A stretch of DNA of 64,000 bases from assembly GCA_023897205.1 (NCBI GenBank), contig JAHWDD010000026.1, forward strand, positions 22,240-86,239. The letters are read 5' to 3'. The translations under genes and the position numbers were made by a program. Source of the stretch: Exophiala sp. HKRS030. Lineage: Eukaryota; Ascomycota; Eurotiomycetes; Chaetothyriales; Herpotrichiellaceae. Numbering within the stretch: position 1 is the first letter of the stretch; each line of letters opens with the position of its first letter. The notes beneath the pieces were generated by a model. The model saw nothing but the letters and a program-made list of their open reading frames with translations, did no database searches and was not told the DNA's origin. Shown in pieces: positions 1-10,293 of this stretch.

Positions 1-169
1 GCTTCAACTCGAAAGTGCAGCTTGATCAAGAGGCTGTAGAGGTTGCCGGCTTCCACTGCTATTTTGGCCTGCTCTCGCGACGCTTTCGGACGTCGTTGAT
101 GTGACCGGTGAGGGTCGACGTAAGCTGGAGCAGGGCGATGATGCTTGCCATCGTCGACATTGGGTCCAT
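1..169 (-). pseudogene. N-terminal domain of a fungal STAND/ankyrin-type protein (runs off left edge, frameshifted)
   Basis: Reading leftward from the ATG at 169-167, the protein starts MDPMSTMASIIALLQL and goes on to a block containing AKIAVEAGNLYSLLIKL. This is the helical N-terminal domain typical of fungal STAND proteins (NACHT or NB-ARC with ankyrin/TPR repeats), which are thought to act in non-self recognition. The two halves lie in different frames; the break is near position 84, where one base appears to be missing inside what would be a D-V-R-x-A-S-R-E stretch. The rest of the gene is outside the window, so it may be a pseudogene or carry a sequencing error. Family membership rests on the characteristic start and the spacing to the LYSLL motif. 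Confidence 0.6.
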
Positions 170-1295
170 TGTGCCGTCACCGTTAGAGAGATCGCTAGGA
201 GGAAGACGACGAGGGTTGGCCGTTTATCAGGCTGATTGCGATTGCCCAGGGAAATTGATGTAACAAGCCTGATCATCAGCATATCTGCTGCACTTCATAG
301 GTGAGGAATCTGCCATGGCCACGCTGGAAGTAGTCGCACTGAGACCTCTCAAGACCGCAATAGTACAGCATGGACTGTAGTTACTAGTATTAAATGAGAA
401 CGAAACATTCATCTGGCGGGTCGCAGCATCAACGGGAAAAGGCGGCACAAACTCAAACGTCCGATCATTCATGAAACCCAGTTCGTCCACATCGTCGACC
501 GGAGGACGTGGTATAAAGTTGAATGTTTGACTGTTCGGGCCTATGCACCGATTCAGACCAAGTAAAACATCCCGGCCACCTGACGTCGAATCGTGCCCCA
601 ACAGCCCTCGAGAACAGTTCGTCGGTCGCATATCACATGATCGATAGGTGCACCACTGGGTAATGGAGAAATACTGCTCAAGCACGCCAGTATATACCTC
701 TTTGGAAGAAGGGAAATTACTGTTGCGACCTTCGGGCTTGGTGAAATGGATTACGCCCAAAAGAGCAAGTGGAAGCTGAGCTGTGGGCTCTCCGTCTTGC
801 TGCTGCGGCTATTCCTCGACCTCTTCGATATATCGCTTCCTCCTTTTGCTCCTCGAAGAGTCAAGGAGCTGGGCGCTTCTTTGCTCTGAGCCAGATCTTG
901 ACTCGATAAGGCCTTAGGATATATCGACAACGGCTGGCCAGGTCCCAGAGCAGCAGCTACTTCCCATTGTTGGATTCCATCTTCACGGAAAATACCGTCG
1001 TCATGGCCAGTCAAAGGCCGAGATACGTCAACATGGCACTGAATAGTATCGTCCAAAGAAGCTATGAGGTCTCCATGCTCTTTGGGCGATATAGAGGACA
1101 TTTGGCCGGAACATCTCGCAGACTTATCAACATATTCATGTTGACAGAGTCTACAAGACCACCATCCAACTTAATAACTGGTTCGTCTAGAAAATATTCG
1201 CTGTTTTGAGTATAGTCTAGGCTTTCTTGTTTGATGTTGGCTGTCGTCGCGGTCGCTGTTGATGGGTCTGCGAAACCACCATCAAGCTCCGGAAC
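170..1295. other. No assignable gene; long open minus-strand frame
   Basis: This stretch lies upstream of the STAND gene start. The minus strand is open for about 177 codons (227-760) and a second frame is open over 751-1101. The predicted peptide has several Cys and N-x-S/T sites but no domain I recognise, and no convincing splice joins it to a longer protein. It may hold the 5' region of the STAND gene or a decayed gene. Confidence 0.3.
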
Positions 1296-2560
1296 TGGTT
1301 CGTATGGAAAATGTGCGCTGCTTCGAGTATGGTCAAGGTCTTAATGCAGCTCAGACGGCTGAGGGGTCTCTCGCCAGCAACGGCACGGCTGTTATTCACG
1401 TGCACGGTCGCGCCAGTGGTCGACTACGCCTCCAACGTCTGGATGCATGTTTATAAGGATCACTCATCGGACCCGTCAACAGAAAAACAACACCGCTCAC
1501 CACTCTACCAAGTGGCGGATGCTCTCCAGGACGTGCTGATGGAGGAATTGGAAACCATCAGACCATGCCCAATACCACCTTGGGAGGAAAGAATACTCAA
1601 AGTGGTCGATGCATCGGCAGCACGACATCCGGACACCGTCCAGGCGGTCCATATCGCCGTGAGCAGCTCAGCGCGGAATGGCGTCGTCGGAATAGGTGGG
1701 GCATCGAGAGATGCATGCCAACACACAGTGGTCTAAGCAACGGGATTGGTTCCTTTTCATTCACATTTGGCACAAGTGAAGAACAAAATCCTTACTCTGG
1801 AGAACTTGCCGCGGTTGGCACGGCTCTCGGCACGCTACCAGAGCTCCGATTTTGCAGTGTCATGCTAACAACGAGAAACAAGGCAGAGGCGCTGGCACTC
1901 CAGAAACCTCGACAACAGTCCGGGCAACAATATATTCGACGCATCTACAAATCAGTCAGAGCACTGAGGAGATACGGGAACACAGTTGCAGTCTGCTGGC
2001 TACCGTCAAGTGAAGAACACGAACTGATGAAGCTTGCCAAGGAGAAGGCAAAAGCCGTAAAGAGACAGGGATGCACCCCGCAAGACGCAACACCGTGATG
2101 CGATCGACGGCACTCCGTCTGACGCGAGCTAAGCTGGATACCACCAGAAAATTACCGGAAAAGGTAGGAAGGCATTCCAAAAGAGTTGATGCGGCATTGC
2201 CAGGAAAACACACACGCCAGCTCTACGACCGACTACCGTGGCACGAGGCCACTGTGCTGCCCAACTCAGGACAGGCATGGCACAACTGAACACGTACCTG
2301 CACCGAAACAAGGCGGCGTCAGCAGATCAGTGTGAATGCGGACAAGCGCGAGAGACGGTAGACCACTTTCTTTTTTGGTGTAAGACGTGGAGTTCATATC
2401 GCACGGAGATGACGCAGTGTACCGATATCCATAGAGTTAATATTTCATTCTATCTAGGGGAAAAACGGCAAGAGATGACAAGAACTGGACTCCCAACATG
2501 GACGCCGTTCGAGCAACGATAAGATACGCGAAGGCCACAGGCCGGCTCGATGCACACCAC
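1296..2560 (+). mobile_element. Degraded non-LTR retrotransposon (Tad/I-like LINE), 3' half of ORF2
   Basis: Three consecutive plus-strand frames give recognisable pieces of the C-terminal half of a fungal LINE ORF2. First comes the reverse-transcriptase thumb (LSPATARLLFTCTVAPVVDY, about 1368-1430). Then comes an RNase H-like region (EEQNPYSGELAAVGTAL near 1785-1840, and a later block with VCWLPSSEE). Last is the tail with LRTGMAQLNTYLHR followed by a CxC-x(n)-H-x(n)-C knuckle (about 2262-2400). The frames change several times and the N-terminal RT domain and endonuclease are absent, so the copy is dead. Downstream, 2540-2870 carries no gene and is probably the element's 3' region. Confidence 0.85.
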
Positions 2561-2873
2561 TAACCCAGCTTGACACACCTAAACCACATCAGTTACTCAC
2601 CTACACACCTCATATCTACTCGTGCTCGGGAAAGCAGACGCCGCTTCAGCCGCCGAAGATAGGACGTTGAACACTTGGAGAATATAACCTTCGAGGCAGT
2701 CTACTGACCAAATACCTAATTCACGAGAACCCGAAGAGAAATGCCAAAGGAGGAAACAGAAGCTATCGGTGAATTATGTATGGGCTTTACGAGATTAAGA
2801 TTCGGTATAAGAAATGTGTAAGTAGTTTAGTGATAGTAGCCCTTTCGGCTTAGTCGCCGGGCGTTAATAAATT

Positions 2874-2883
2874 GTGCGTGTGT

Positions 2884-2919
<36 letters not shown>
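2874..2919. repeat. (GT)n microsatellite
   Basis: This is a run of GT/GC-GT dinucleotides, imperfect in the first half and pure (GT) in the second. It lies between the LINE tail and the alcohol-dehydrogenase relic. Confidence 0.95.
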
Positions 2920-3055
2920 AAGATGTATCGAAACCGTAAGCTCTGCAATACAGCCACTTCGATACTCCCTGCCACACTGTTTCGCATGTAATATGAGCTG
3001 GCAGTAAGCCAGCTCATGACACGCCCCCTAGTTCGAGACATCCCATTGATAGCGC

Positions 3056-3454
3056 TTATAGATCCAATTGGCGGCCGTAGGGAGTCACCATGATCGACTT
3101 CAATCCTTGGGGTACCGTGTGATGGAACTGCATGTCATACTCTTGTGGAATTGTGGAATATTCTCGAAGTTATCTGGAGAATACCATCATTAGCGCTGTC
3201 GAGCATCAGATTGAGGATGGGTGTCTACTTACCGACATTAGTGAATATAAACGAAGGACCATACTTCCCTTCCTTGACCAAGTCCAAGAGGAACGGGTAG
3301 TGCTGCAGGGAATCAGTTAGCTGCGCCTTAGCATCAGGGTGGGTGACGAGGTCATACCTTCTGCGCCATTAGCTGTCCACCGCGTAGAGTGATGGTCTTT
3401 TCCATCAACATGCCAATGGGGAACATGTTCGTGTTGAAGAAGAAGTCTCCGATC
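3056..3454 (-). pseudogene. C-terminal exons of a zinc-dependent (medium-chain) alcohol dehydrogenase
   Basis: Minus-strand exons join cleanly into the end of an MDR alcohol dehydrogenase. The first exon carries a block with LIGDFFF and MEKTITLRGGQ (about 3454-3358). An intron at 3357-3303 is followed by an exon containing HYPFLLDLVKEGKYGPSFIF (3302-3233). A second intron at 3232-3174 is followed by an exon that should read D-N-F-E-N-I-P-Q-E-Y-D and end QFHHTVPQGLK...VTPYG before a stop at 3058-3056. In the last exon an 8-bp tandem duplication (3144-3151 and 3152-3159) shifts the frame. Splice borders are intact, which suggests recent inactivation. The catalytic N-terminal half is missing upstream of 3455. 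Confidence 0.75.
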
Positions 3455-4888
3455 AATGCCACAACTGAAAGGCGGTCATATGGCAAGAGCAGGAAAAATA
3501 AGATGTATAGCAGTTGATGTACTCGCGGCGCAAAGTCGATTACTTGAGTCCCAAAGAACTCCGCAATTCAAATATCCAAACGTATTTTCGCTCTATATGC
3601 TGGATCTTCGAGGATGTACAGACGATCGACAAGTCGTGATTAGACCTGGAGTGGAGGGTTGCTGCAAAGCGAATTGCTGAAAGTATGTCGCAAGCGCCCG
3701 TTGTGAGCCCGCAGCGCAGTCGAGCCGAAGACGTCGACCTTCCGGCCATTGTCATCAAAAATCCACTACTATCTTCGTTCATTCCCACGACAGGCCACCG
3801 TGATGGCTGCCGACGACCCATTTCAGATATATACGATTTCCAAATTGTTGACCCACGAGATGACTCACAAATGCAGGATACTGACGGTGTTCACCGTGCC
3901 GATGTGTCTACCCTTCCCAACTCCCTCGAAGCGAATGTAACACCAACTGCGGTTGTCGGCGACTCACGGAGAGAGCCCGTGTCAGAAAAGAGATATTAAT
4001 TGCGTACACCAAAGTTGTCCTGCCTTCAGGTGGTAGAATGGGATTAAGAGAAGGCGTATAACGAAAACCCCCCAATATATCTTCATTATCCGATCGACTA
4101 GAAGGTGACTGCAAGCCCCAAAACAATTGGCAAAGACACCGAGCTAGATGTGGTGCTGGCACCAGGTCCTTATTGGCGGCTCTTCCTACGATCCCGGGTC
4201 GAGAAGCTCCTGCAAAAGAAAGTATCTCCCCAACCGAAGCGTCAGGTGTGATGACACTAATGCTGTACTCTCGGTCAGCGACCGCATCGAGCGCGATCTC
4301 ACCAAGCGATTTAATGAGACCGACATTAACTAGGTCCTCGTGGAGAAGCGACTCATCCTCTGGGAGGCCTTTTTCGAGCGGGCAAGAAGCTTCGGGTAGA
4401 CCTATCGTTCAACTATATCGGAGCTGGTCGGCCCGTAGCCAGCGCTTCTGGTAAAAGAGGAGTGAAAAAGGTGTAATCTCAGCCACGTAGCATATACGCG
4501 CCGAACTGGGTGCACAGCTCGACGCTGAAGAGAGCGTGTCATAGACCAGGCTAATCTATATGATCCAGGCGGAGCCATGTGAGATATATATACACGGTCA
4601 TTTCAAAGCTTTACTGTGTAGTCATCTTCGTTCTTGATCATACCCATACGTTTGGATATCGATCAGCTTCGCTCTAGTCTAGCGACCCGCTCTTATACTC
4701 GTGCTCTTACAGGTATACACTCTATACTTCCCACCTGCCAAGGAACCCTTGTCTCGTAACACCACCCAGTGGAGCGATTCATAACACTCTTACTTTATTT
4801 TTCAATTTATTGAAGAGAATAATAAATCTTTTCTATTTTTGTTATTCTTAAATAAAATAGATTCTGAAAGTATATTACTTTTCAAATA
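3455..4888. other. No assignable gene; one long ATG-less minus-strand frame
   Basis: A minus-strand frame is open from about 4415 down to 3908 without an ATG. Its first hundred residues look protein-like (for example LVNVGLIKSLGEIALDAVAD, then VITPDASVGEILSFAG) but match no family I can name. It could be an internal exon or a gene relic. From 4640 to 4888 the sequence becomes AT-rich with no coding potential. Confidence 0.3.
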
Positions 4889-5239
4889 TGTTACGAGGCG
4901 ACCACATGGTCGCAGGCAAGGCCGGTAGAAGAAAGTAACCCGAGAGGCCAGGCCAGGAGAGACATGGATATCATGTGGTGTGCTCGGTGCTCTGTGCGGA
5001 CCTGGTGGACTGCAGGCAGAGCACGACAGAGCCAGCGGAGCGTAGCGCTCATTGGACGGTGAGAATCTATATAGTCACGCTCTCTCACCCATAGTAGATA
5101 AGACCTTCGTGATCAACCTAAGTCTATAGTCGGACCCTATGGTTCTCAATGCTACGACTGCTATAGACACCACTGTGGCCCGGCTAGGGAACCTACGTGA
5201 ATGCACGGGAGCCTTCGGGCTCCGGTCCGATTCATAACA
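4889..5239. repeat. Candidate solo LTR
   Basis: This is a 351-bp block that begins TGTTA and ends TAACA, the short inverted ends expected of a retrotransposon LTR. It has a TATA-like CTATATAG at about 5067-5075 and dense short direct and inverted words inside. The flanking five bases differ (aaata versus cagta), so no target-site duplication supports it, and no second copy lies in the window. A similar end word, gattcataacac, also occurs at about 4778-4789. No gag/pol remains nearby. Confidence 0.4.
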
Positions 5240-5374
5240 CAGTACCCTGGAAGATAGAATCCCTCGGTCTTACATCATGTCTCCAGGCTGGGGCCTAGAT
5301 GCTAAAAATAGTATGCGCGTCCAGTCCTGATATGTATACCCCCTTGACGAGACACTTCGACGCTTGACACGATG

Positions 5375-5587
5375 CTAACCATTCTGCTCGTTCAGGATGG
5401 ATTCCAGGGTCTTCTTCAAATCATTGTCCCTTCTCGTTCCGTCTGGTTTGCATGCATACAACAACCCACGGTCATCCACATCTCTTGGTTCGCTGGAGCG
5501 GATACCTTTATCAACCTGCAGCCCCTGAGTCATGTCGGCGGTTAGAATATCTTTGGATACCCTTATTCTCGTCGGGTTTACCGTCAA
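5375..5587 (-). other. Short open frame without ATG, possible exon relic
   Basis: A minus-strand frame of about 70 codons ends in a stop at 5377-5375. It is hydrophilic and protein-like (contains VDDRGLLYACKPDGT and LKKTLESILNEQNG) but matches no family I recognise and has no ATG. It may be the last exon of a lost gene. The following 5.75-6.85 kb contains no gene I can support. Confidence 0.25.
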
Positions 5588-5684
5588 TCTTCTGGAAATG
5601 TCCGCCTCTGCTCCCCGGTGACTAGCCAGCTAGTCCAGATGCCACATTTCCTTGAGGATGCGTCGTGTTAGACTGTTTTAGGTA

Positions 5685-5727
5685 TAGTCTAGCCTGTACT
5701 GACACACGCATGTCGCAGGCTAGACTA
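5685..5727. repeat. Strong inverted repeat / hairpin
   Basis: A perfect 12-bp stem (tagtctagcctg at 5685-5696 with its complement at 5716-5727) encloses a 19-nt loop that itself contains a short GACA/TGTC stem. A related word, agtatagtctagg, occurs near 1209. It may be the end of a small inverted-repeat element or a transcript hairpin. Confidence 0.6.
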
Positions 5728-6849
5728 GATAGTGTTTTCATAGGTCCAACTCCGTCAACACATGCAGATATGGGTGTAGGTCACATTCGGGCCCCCGACT
5801 GGAGCCTTGGATAGCAGTGGTACGTTGCCCATCCCGCAGGCTCTCATTCATCCAATCGGTGCCGTGAAGAGCCGTGCTCAAATTTCAATTGGCCAAAGAT
5901 AAACCCCTGCAGAGCCTGTAACATCTGAAAAGCGTCTTATGCGGCTCGCTCACCCTACATCGACCCATGTACGCGGGAGCGCGCGAAAGGGCGAGGCTAT
6001 TTTTCCACGTAGAACTGTGGAAGTACGGGGGGTCTGTGTCTCAAAAGTGGAGACTCCATGGTGAATCGTGGGTCGGCGAGAAGACAACAGGTTCCGTCAC
6101 TACTCAGAAGTGTGGTCAGCTTTACCAACCACAAGTTCCTTCGGTAGCCTCTGACCACGGAATCTGATTGGTCTCGACCAACAGAACTAGCATGAAACAC
6201 GCTAAATGCTCTACGCGCCAATTATAGGAGCCTTAGGAATGACTTAGCGAAGATTTTCGTGGTTTCTGACTGCACAAACGGATGCAGATATCCTTTTGCA
6301 TGGACGGCAGCAACAGAAAGGAACCAACAGCCCCCGACAGTACGTATGGGTGCGACCTACCTTGGAATATGGTTGCGAAATATGTGAGTTCGAAACCTTA
6401 AGTTACACAAGAAGTCGAAGCCTTGGTGCCACGAATCCCGGCGGAGTGAAACGGCGGAACGTCATACCGTGGAAAAGCCCTGGCAGCAGGAAGTGATTTA
6501 CAATGGAAACTTGTGGGACAGAGGAGGCTATGAGATGCACCACTCTCTACTAGCCGCCTATCTCATAAAAACTGAGGGTGGAAGGGCTTCTATAGACACA
6601 GTCAGGCTTAAATATCGGAAGCAGCGTGTGGAAGGTGAAGTCCATTCTACTTTGTTCGTACTACGCACGTGACTCCCATTCTTGAGAAGAATGGTTATAC
6701 GCCCGAGGGAACCGGTCATTATAAGTCGATCCTCTCCGATAATCCCACCTGGGCTTCGCACACTATCTGCGTGGACTTGACTCTTTCTGCTATCACCTTT
6801 CGCATGATCATCGGAGACGTGAGCATTGGCTGAGAAGCCGCTCGGCTGA

Positions 6850-8919
6850 ATGATTTTACGGGACTCCTCGCCTTATGAGGATCAGGGCATTCCCTCCCGT
6901 AGCGGCCATGTTGTTTGCCATAGTTTCCGACATTTCCTTTTGACTGCGTTCAGTTCGACGACTTTGCATGATTGTTCATGTCTCACGGAGGACGGCGTTT
7001 TGGTGTCACAAGATTATCCCACTTCGTCGCAACTTGTCCATGCTATTTGCAGGGACGCTGAAGCATTTCTTCGAGCTCTTTCATTCACAGTTGCCGCGAA
7101 TCCAGAAGTGACACACGGGTATTCTTCAACCAACAGCATAACTGAAGATAACACTTATTTTCACAAAGATCATGAGCTCCCTTCAGACGACTCCGTGCCT
7201 GATATAAACCAGCCTGCAATTAAACCACCACTAAGGTCCTTGGAGAGTTGCTCGGTCCTCGAGACGGAAACCCCTTCTTCAGCAGGCGTCGACGGGTCTC
7301 TGATATGTAAGGAAAGCGGAGCGTTTATTGTCTCGCTCCCGGCAGATGATATTGAACGATCGAGTAGAGGCCAGGTTGGTAAGCAATTGAATACGGGAAA
7401 TCCGGGCACCTTAAACCTGGTGGAAGGACTATCTAGCTCAAGCGAATTGAGTTCGGAGATGGAATCTAATGATAATCATGATGAAGACGATGACGATGAC
7501 GATGACGAAAGGGAACGCGGCCAACAAGAATCACGGAGACAGCGCGGGAAGACAAACGAGATACAAGCGAATGTAGAGCAGCCTACAGACGAAGAGGAAT
7601 TAGAAGAAGGTGGCGTGGAAAAGAATAAGGACTCAGACGACGAAGAGGAGGAGGAGGAGGAGGAGGTCGAGGAGGACGACAGCACAAACAGGGCATGCCG
7701 CCCAAGAAACTTGAGAAGAGCGTCCCTTTTACAAAACCCCACGAGCAGGTCGTCAAGGAAAAGACCCCGACCTGCCACTCCAGTACAGACACCAACAAAA
7801 AGACCGAAATTTGATGACGCACACAAGTCGGAAGTTCGGTCCATGTCCTCTAAATCAAGAGTGAAGAATTCTTCCTTGGACTCCTCGTTTTGGTATGACT
7901 GGGATATTAAGAGGGGATCTTATGCACAGCAGGAGAACCATGCGAAGCACCCTATCAAAGCTACTCGAGTTTGGCAGCGACTTACGTCCCTGCCTTTCGC
8001 ACCGTCCAGTGGCAGGATTCAGCAAGGCGTGTCTCCCGGTCGTGTTAATACATTGGTCAAAATGGTGCTGGCCGTGGCCAACGGGCACGCCTTTGGAGCA
8101 TTGAAAGAGGTAATGACTTTCATTCAGCGGAATGAAAGAGCCACCATGGCTGGAGTGTTCAGCCAAGATCCTAAAGTTCTTGTCAATGCCGTCAATAGTG
8201 TCGACTCAGCGGATAACTTGAACAGTTATCTACGGAGATTCGCGTTGGCTCGACTGGCCAGATTGTATGCTGAGACGGTCGCGAACAGAGGTCGCTTGGG
8301 GCACGACAAGGATGGCACGTGCTTGTCGCTACGGACATCGACAAACAAGGCATACAAGGCCGCGGCTTATGTGTCTCTGATCCAGTATATCTGGGACGTG
8401 GCTTTTCCTGCTAGATTTCAGGGGAGGAATAAGAACAGGAGTGGCCTTATCGATTCCGACGAATCTGATGCCGTTCGGTGGAACCATTACAAAAGAAAGT
8501 TGAGCAAACAGATCGAAGCCGGCCAACGATGGCTCAAATTCGCCGACAAATTCGGGTGGTCAGCTCTAGGGCTGGTGACCCGAGACTGGTTCATTGAGGA
8601 GAACAACGTGCTAGCCAATGACCGAATGTGAGTATAACTGATTTGTCTGGCTTTCTGGGAAGACCCGGCTGACGGGAACAGTTTCGAAGAGATCCTGGCA
8701 ACATCGGAGCATGGAACACTGTTGGACGAAATAGAGGCTGTGAAAGGACGATTTCTGCGGCAGCTGAACAAGGCTCTCGGCGGAAGCTTATTTGACCTGC
8801 TGGAGGATTCGAGTCGCGCACAAGGATTGCCTCTGTTGAAACTTGATGACCATGATATTTTGACACGGCACGACTGCGATCAGTCCTGGCTCGATGACTT
8901 TCACTTAGAAGAGAAATAG
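6850..8919 (+). CDS. Acidic, probably nuclear protein of unknown function (671 aa, one intron)
   Basis: I do not recognise a named domain. Exon 1 (6850-8627) and exon 2 (8682-8919) join across a GTGAGT...ACAG intron (8628-8681), giving a closed frame of 671 codons from an ATG. Residues about 205-280 contain two Asp/Glu runs, the second encoded by GAG/GAC repeats. These are followed by two basic clusters (SRKRPRP and TKRPKF, about residues 300-320) that resemble a bipartite nuclear localisation signal. From about residue 350 to the end the sequence is well-mixed and helical (block with GHAFGALKEVMTF), so this half is likely a folded domain. The layout suggests a nuclear or chromatin-associated protein; that is an inference. 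The gene is convergent with the Sec14-like gene 130 bp downstream. Confidence 0.8.
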
Positions 8920-9051
8920 CAAGCGAAAACAAGCGAACCAGGTAATCTATAATGGAGATCCCATATATTGCAACACTCAAGCTAAAAGCCGAGCATAGGG
9001 TAGTTCCATATTCCCACCTGGCTTGTGGAGGTGCATAACTCTTTTGGCCCC

Positions 9052-10293
9052 CTATAACTCCTCTCTTCTTAACTCGCCATTCTGTGACCCTACAGCAATG
9101 ATCCTCCACTGTTCACCAGGACCGTCGATGATCCGCAACGGACCCTCCACCCATTTGTCAACCCACTTTTTGCTTAACGACTTAGCATCTGGACTGAGCT
9201 CAGGGGAGCCACCAAATTCCCAGTACAGATCCCCGCCAAAGCGCTTCGGCACGTTTTCAGGTCCGGGGTCATGGCGCAAAATCGTTGCACACTCCCCATG
9301 ACCAAGGACTGCTATTTTTCTTGTGGTTGCAGGTTCAAAGCAGATGGTTATGAATCGCCAGATAGTAGGGAAGAAGTTCGGAGCACCGACGACCTATTTC
9401 GGTGTGATCAGCGTGGCACAACGTAGTAAGAGTCAGTATATTCCTTTTGTGGAGAGTGGAACATCGAGAAATGTTCGCACTCACATATATTCTTTTTACG
9501 GTCTCTAGATAGTGAGCTGTCGCCATGTTGCTAGCAGTACTAAGAAGCTTCCGTAGCCTCCAGAAAGGTGACACCCCAACGTGCGACAAATCGATGATGT
9601 TGATCGAGGTATTGATACGTTCGTGCTGTAACTTTCCGCATAATGGCTGCACAAATTGTGTCACGTATTCGGCGGCAAGGAAGATACTTGACAATGCCGG
9701 GTCCGTCTTATGCAATGCAAGGATGTCGTCTGCTTCGACTTGAGACACGACATATACCATGATAGGTACTCCGGTAGCATCTCGGTGGCCGGTCCATTGA
9801 GGTTGCTAGATTTATCTGTCTGAGTTGTTGCGTTGCTAAACGGGAGCTGAGCGTTGGTCCGTACCAGTCGTCTGACAGTCTCAAATCTCGTGATGCCGAC
9901 ATCATCATAAGTCTTCTCTAGCTGGATATCATGGCGCCATTTTGCCGATGCAGCATATTGCTTGAATGCGGTATGGACGTCGTGTTTCCGTGCTCGTAAG
10001 TAACGCCTAGGTCGAAGTCAGGCCCAAGGGGGCTGGACCACCACCAGGTAGAACCTGGAAAAATAGAACGCCTCCACTTACAAAAGATTTGACTCCTCGA
10101 AATTGTCATCCGGGGCATATTCTCGCACCAGTTCGCTCTTTGGCCAGGTTACAGAATTTCTGCGGCATAGTTCTTTGAGTTCTGCAAGTGCTCTTTCCTC
10201 GCGCTCGACGGCGGATTCAGTGTGGGAAATGGACTTCTGGGATGCATTGGTCCTCGCCCTGCTCAGAGAGGCAGTACTTATCGTTCTGAACAT
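9052..10293 (-). CDS. Sec14-like CRAL-TRIO phospholipid/phosphatidylinositol-transfer protein (338 aa)
   Basis: Four minus-strand exons (10293-10082, 10006-9865, 9805-9485, 9393-9052) join with correct phase across three introns (75, 59 and 91 bp; GTAAGT...CTAG, GTACGG...CTAG, GTGAGT...ATAG). The product is 338 aa. Residues about 30-110 form the CRAL-TRIO N-terminal helical region (RALAELKELC, then LLRYLRARKHDV). The lipid-binding domain follows, with PQWTGHRDATGVPI, NIIDLSHVGVS and, across the last junction, RIYVVGAPNFFPTIW, all typical of Sec14 proteins. The family moves phosphatidylinositol and phosphatidylcholine between membranes in the cytosol. No signal peptide is seen. The gene looks intact. 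Confidence 0.88.

Noticed and set aside
2874..2919. Telomeric or satellite repeat
   Set aside because: It is a plain (GT)n microsatellite; no TTAGGG units are found anywhere in the window.
7476..7844. Ser-rich minus-strand frames opposite the acidic protein
   Set aside because: They are shadows of the Asp/Glu codon runs of the plus-strand gene.
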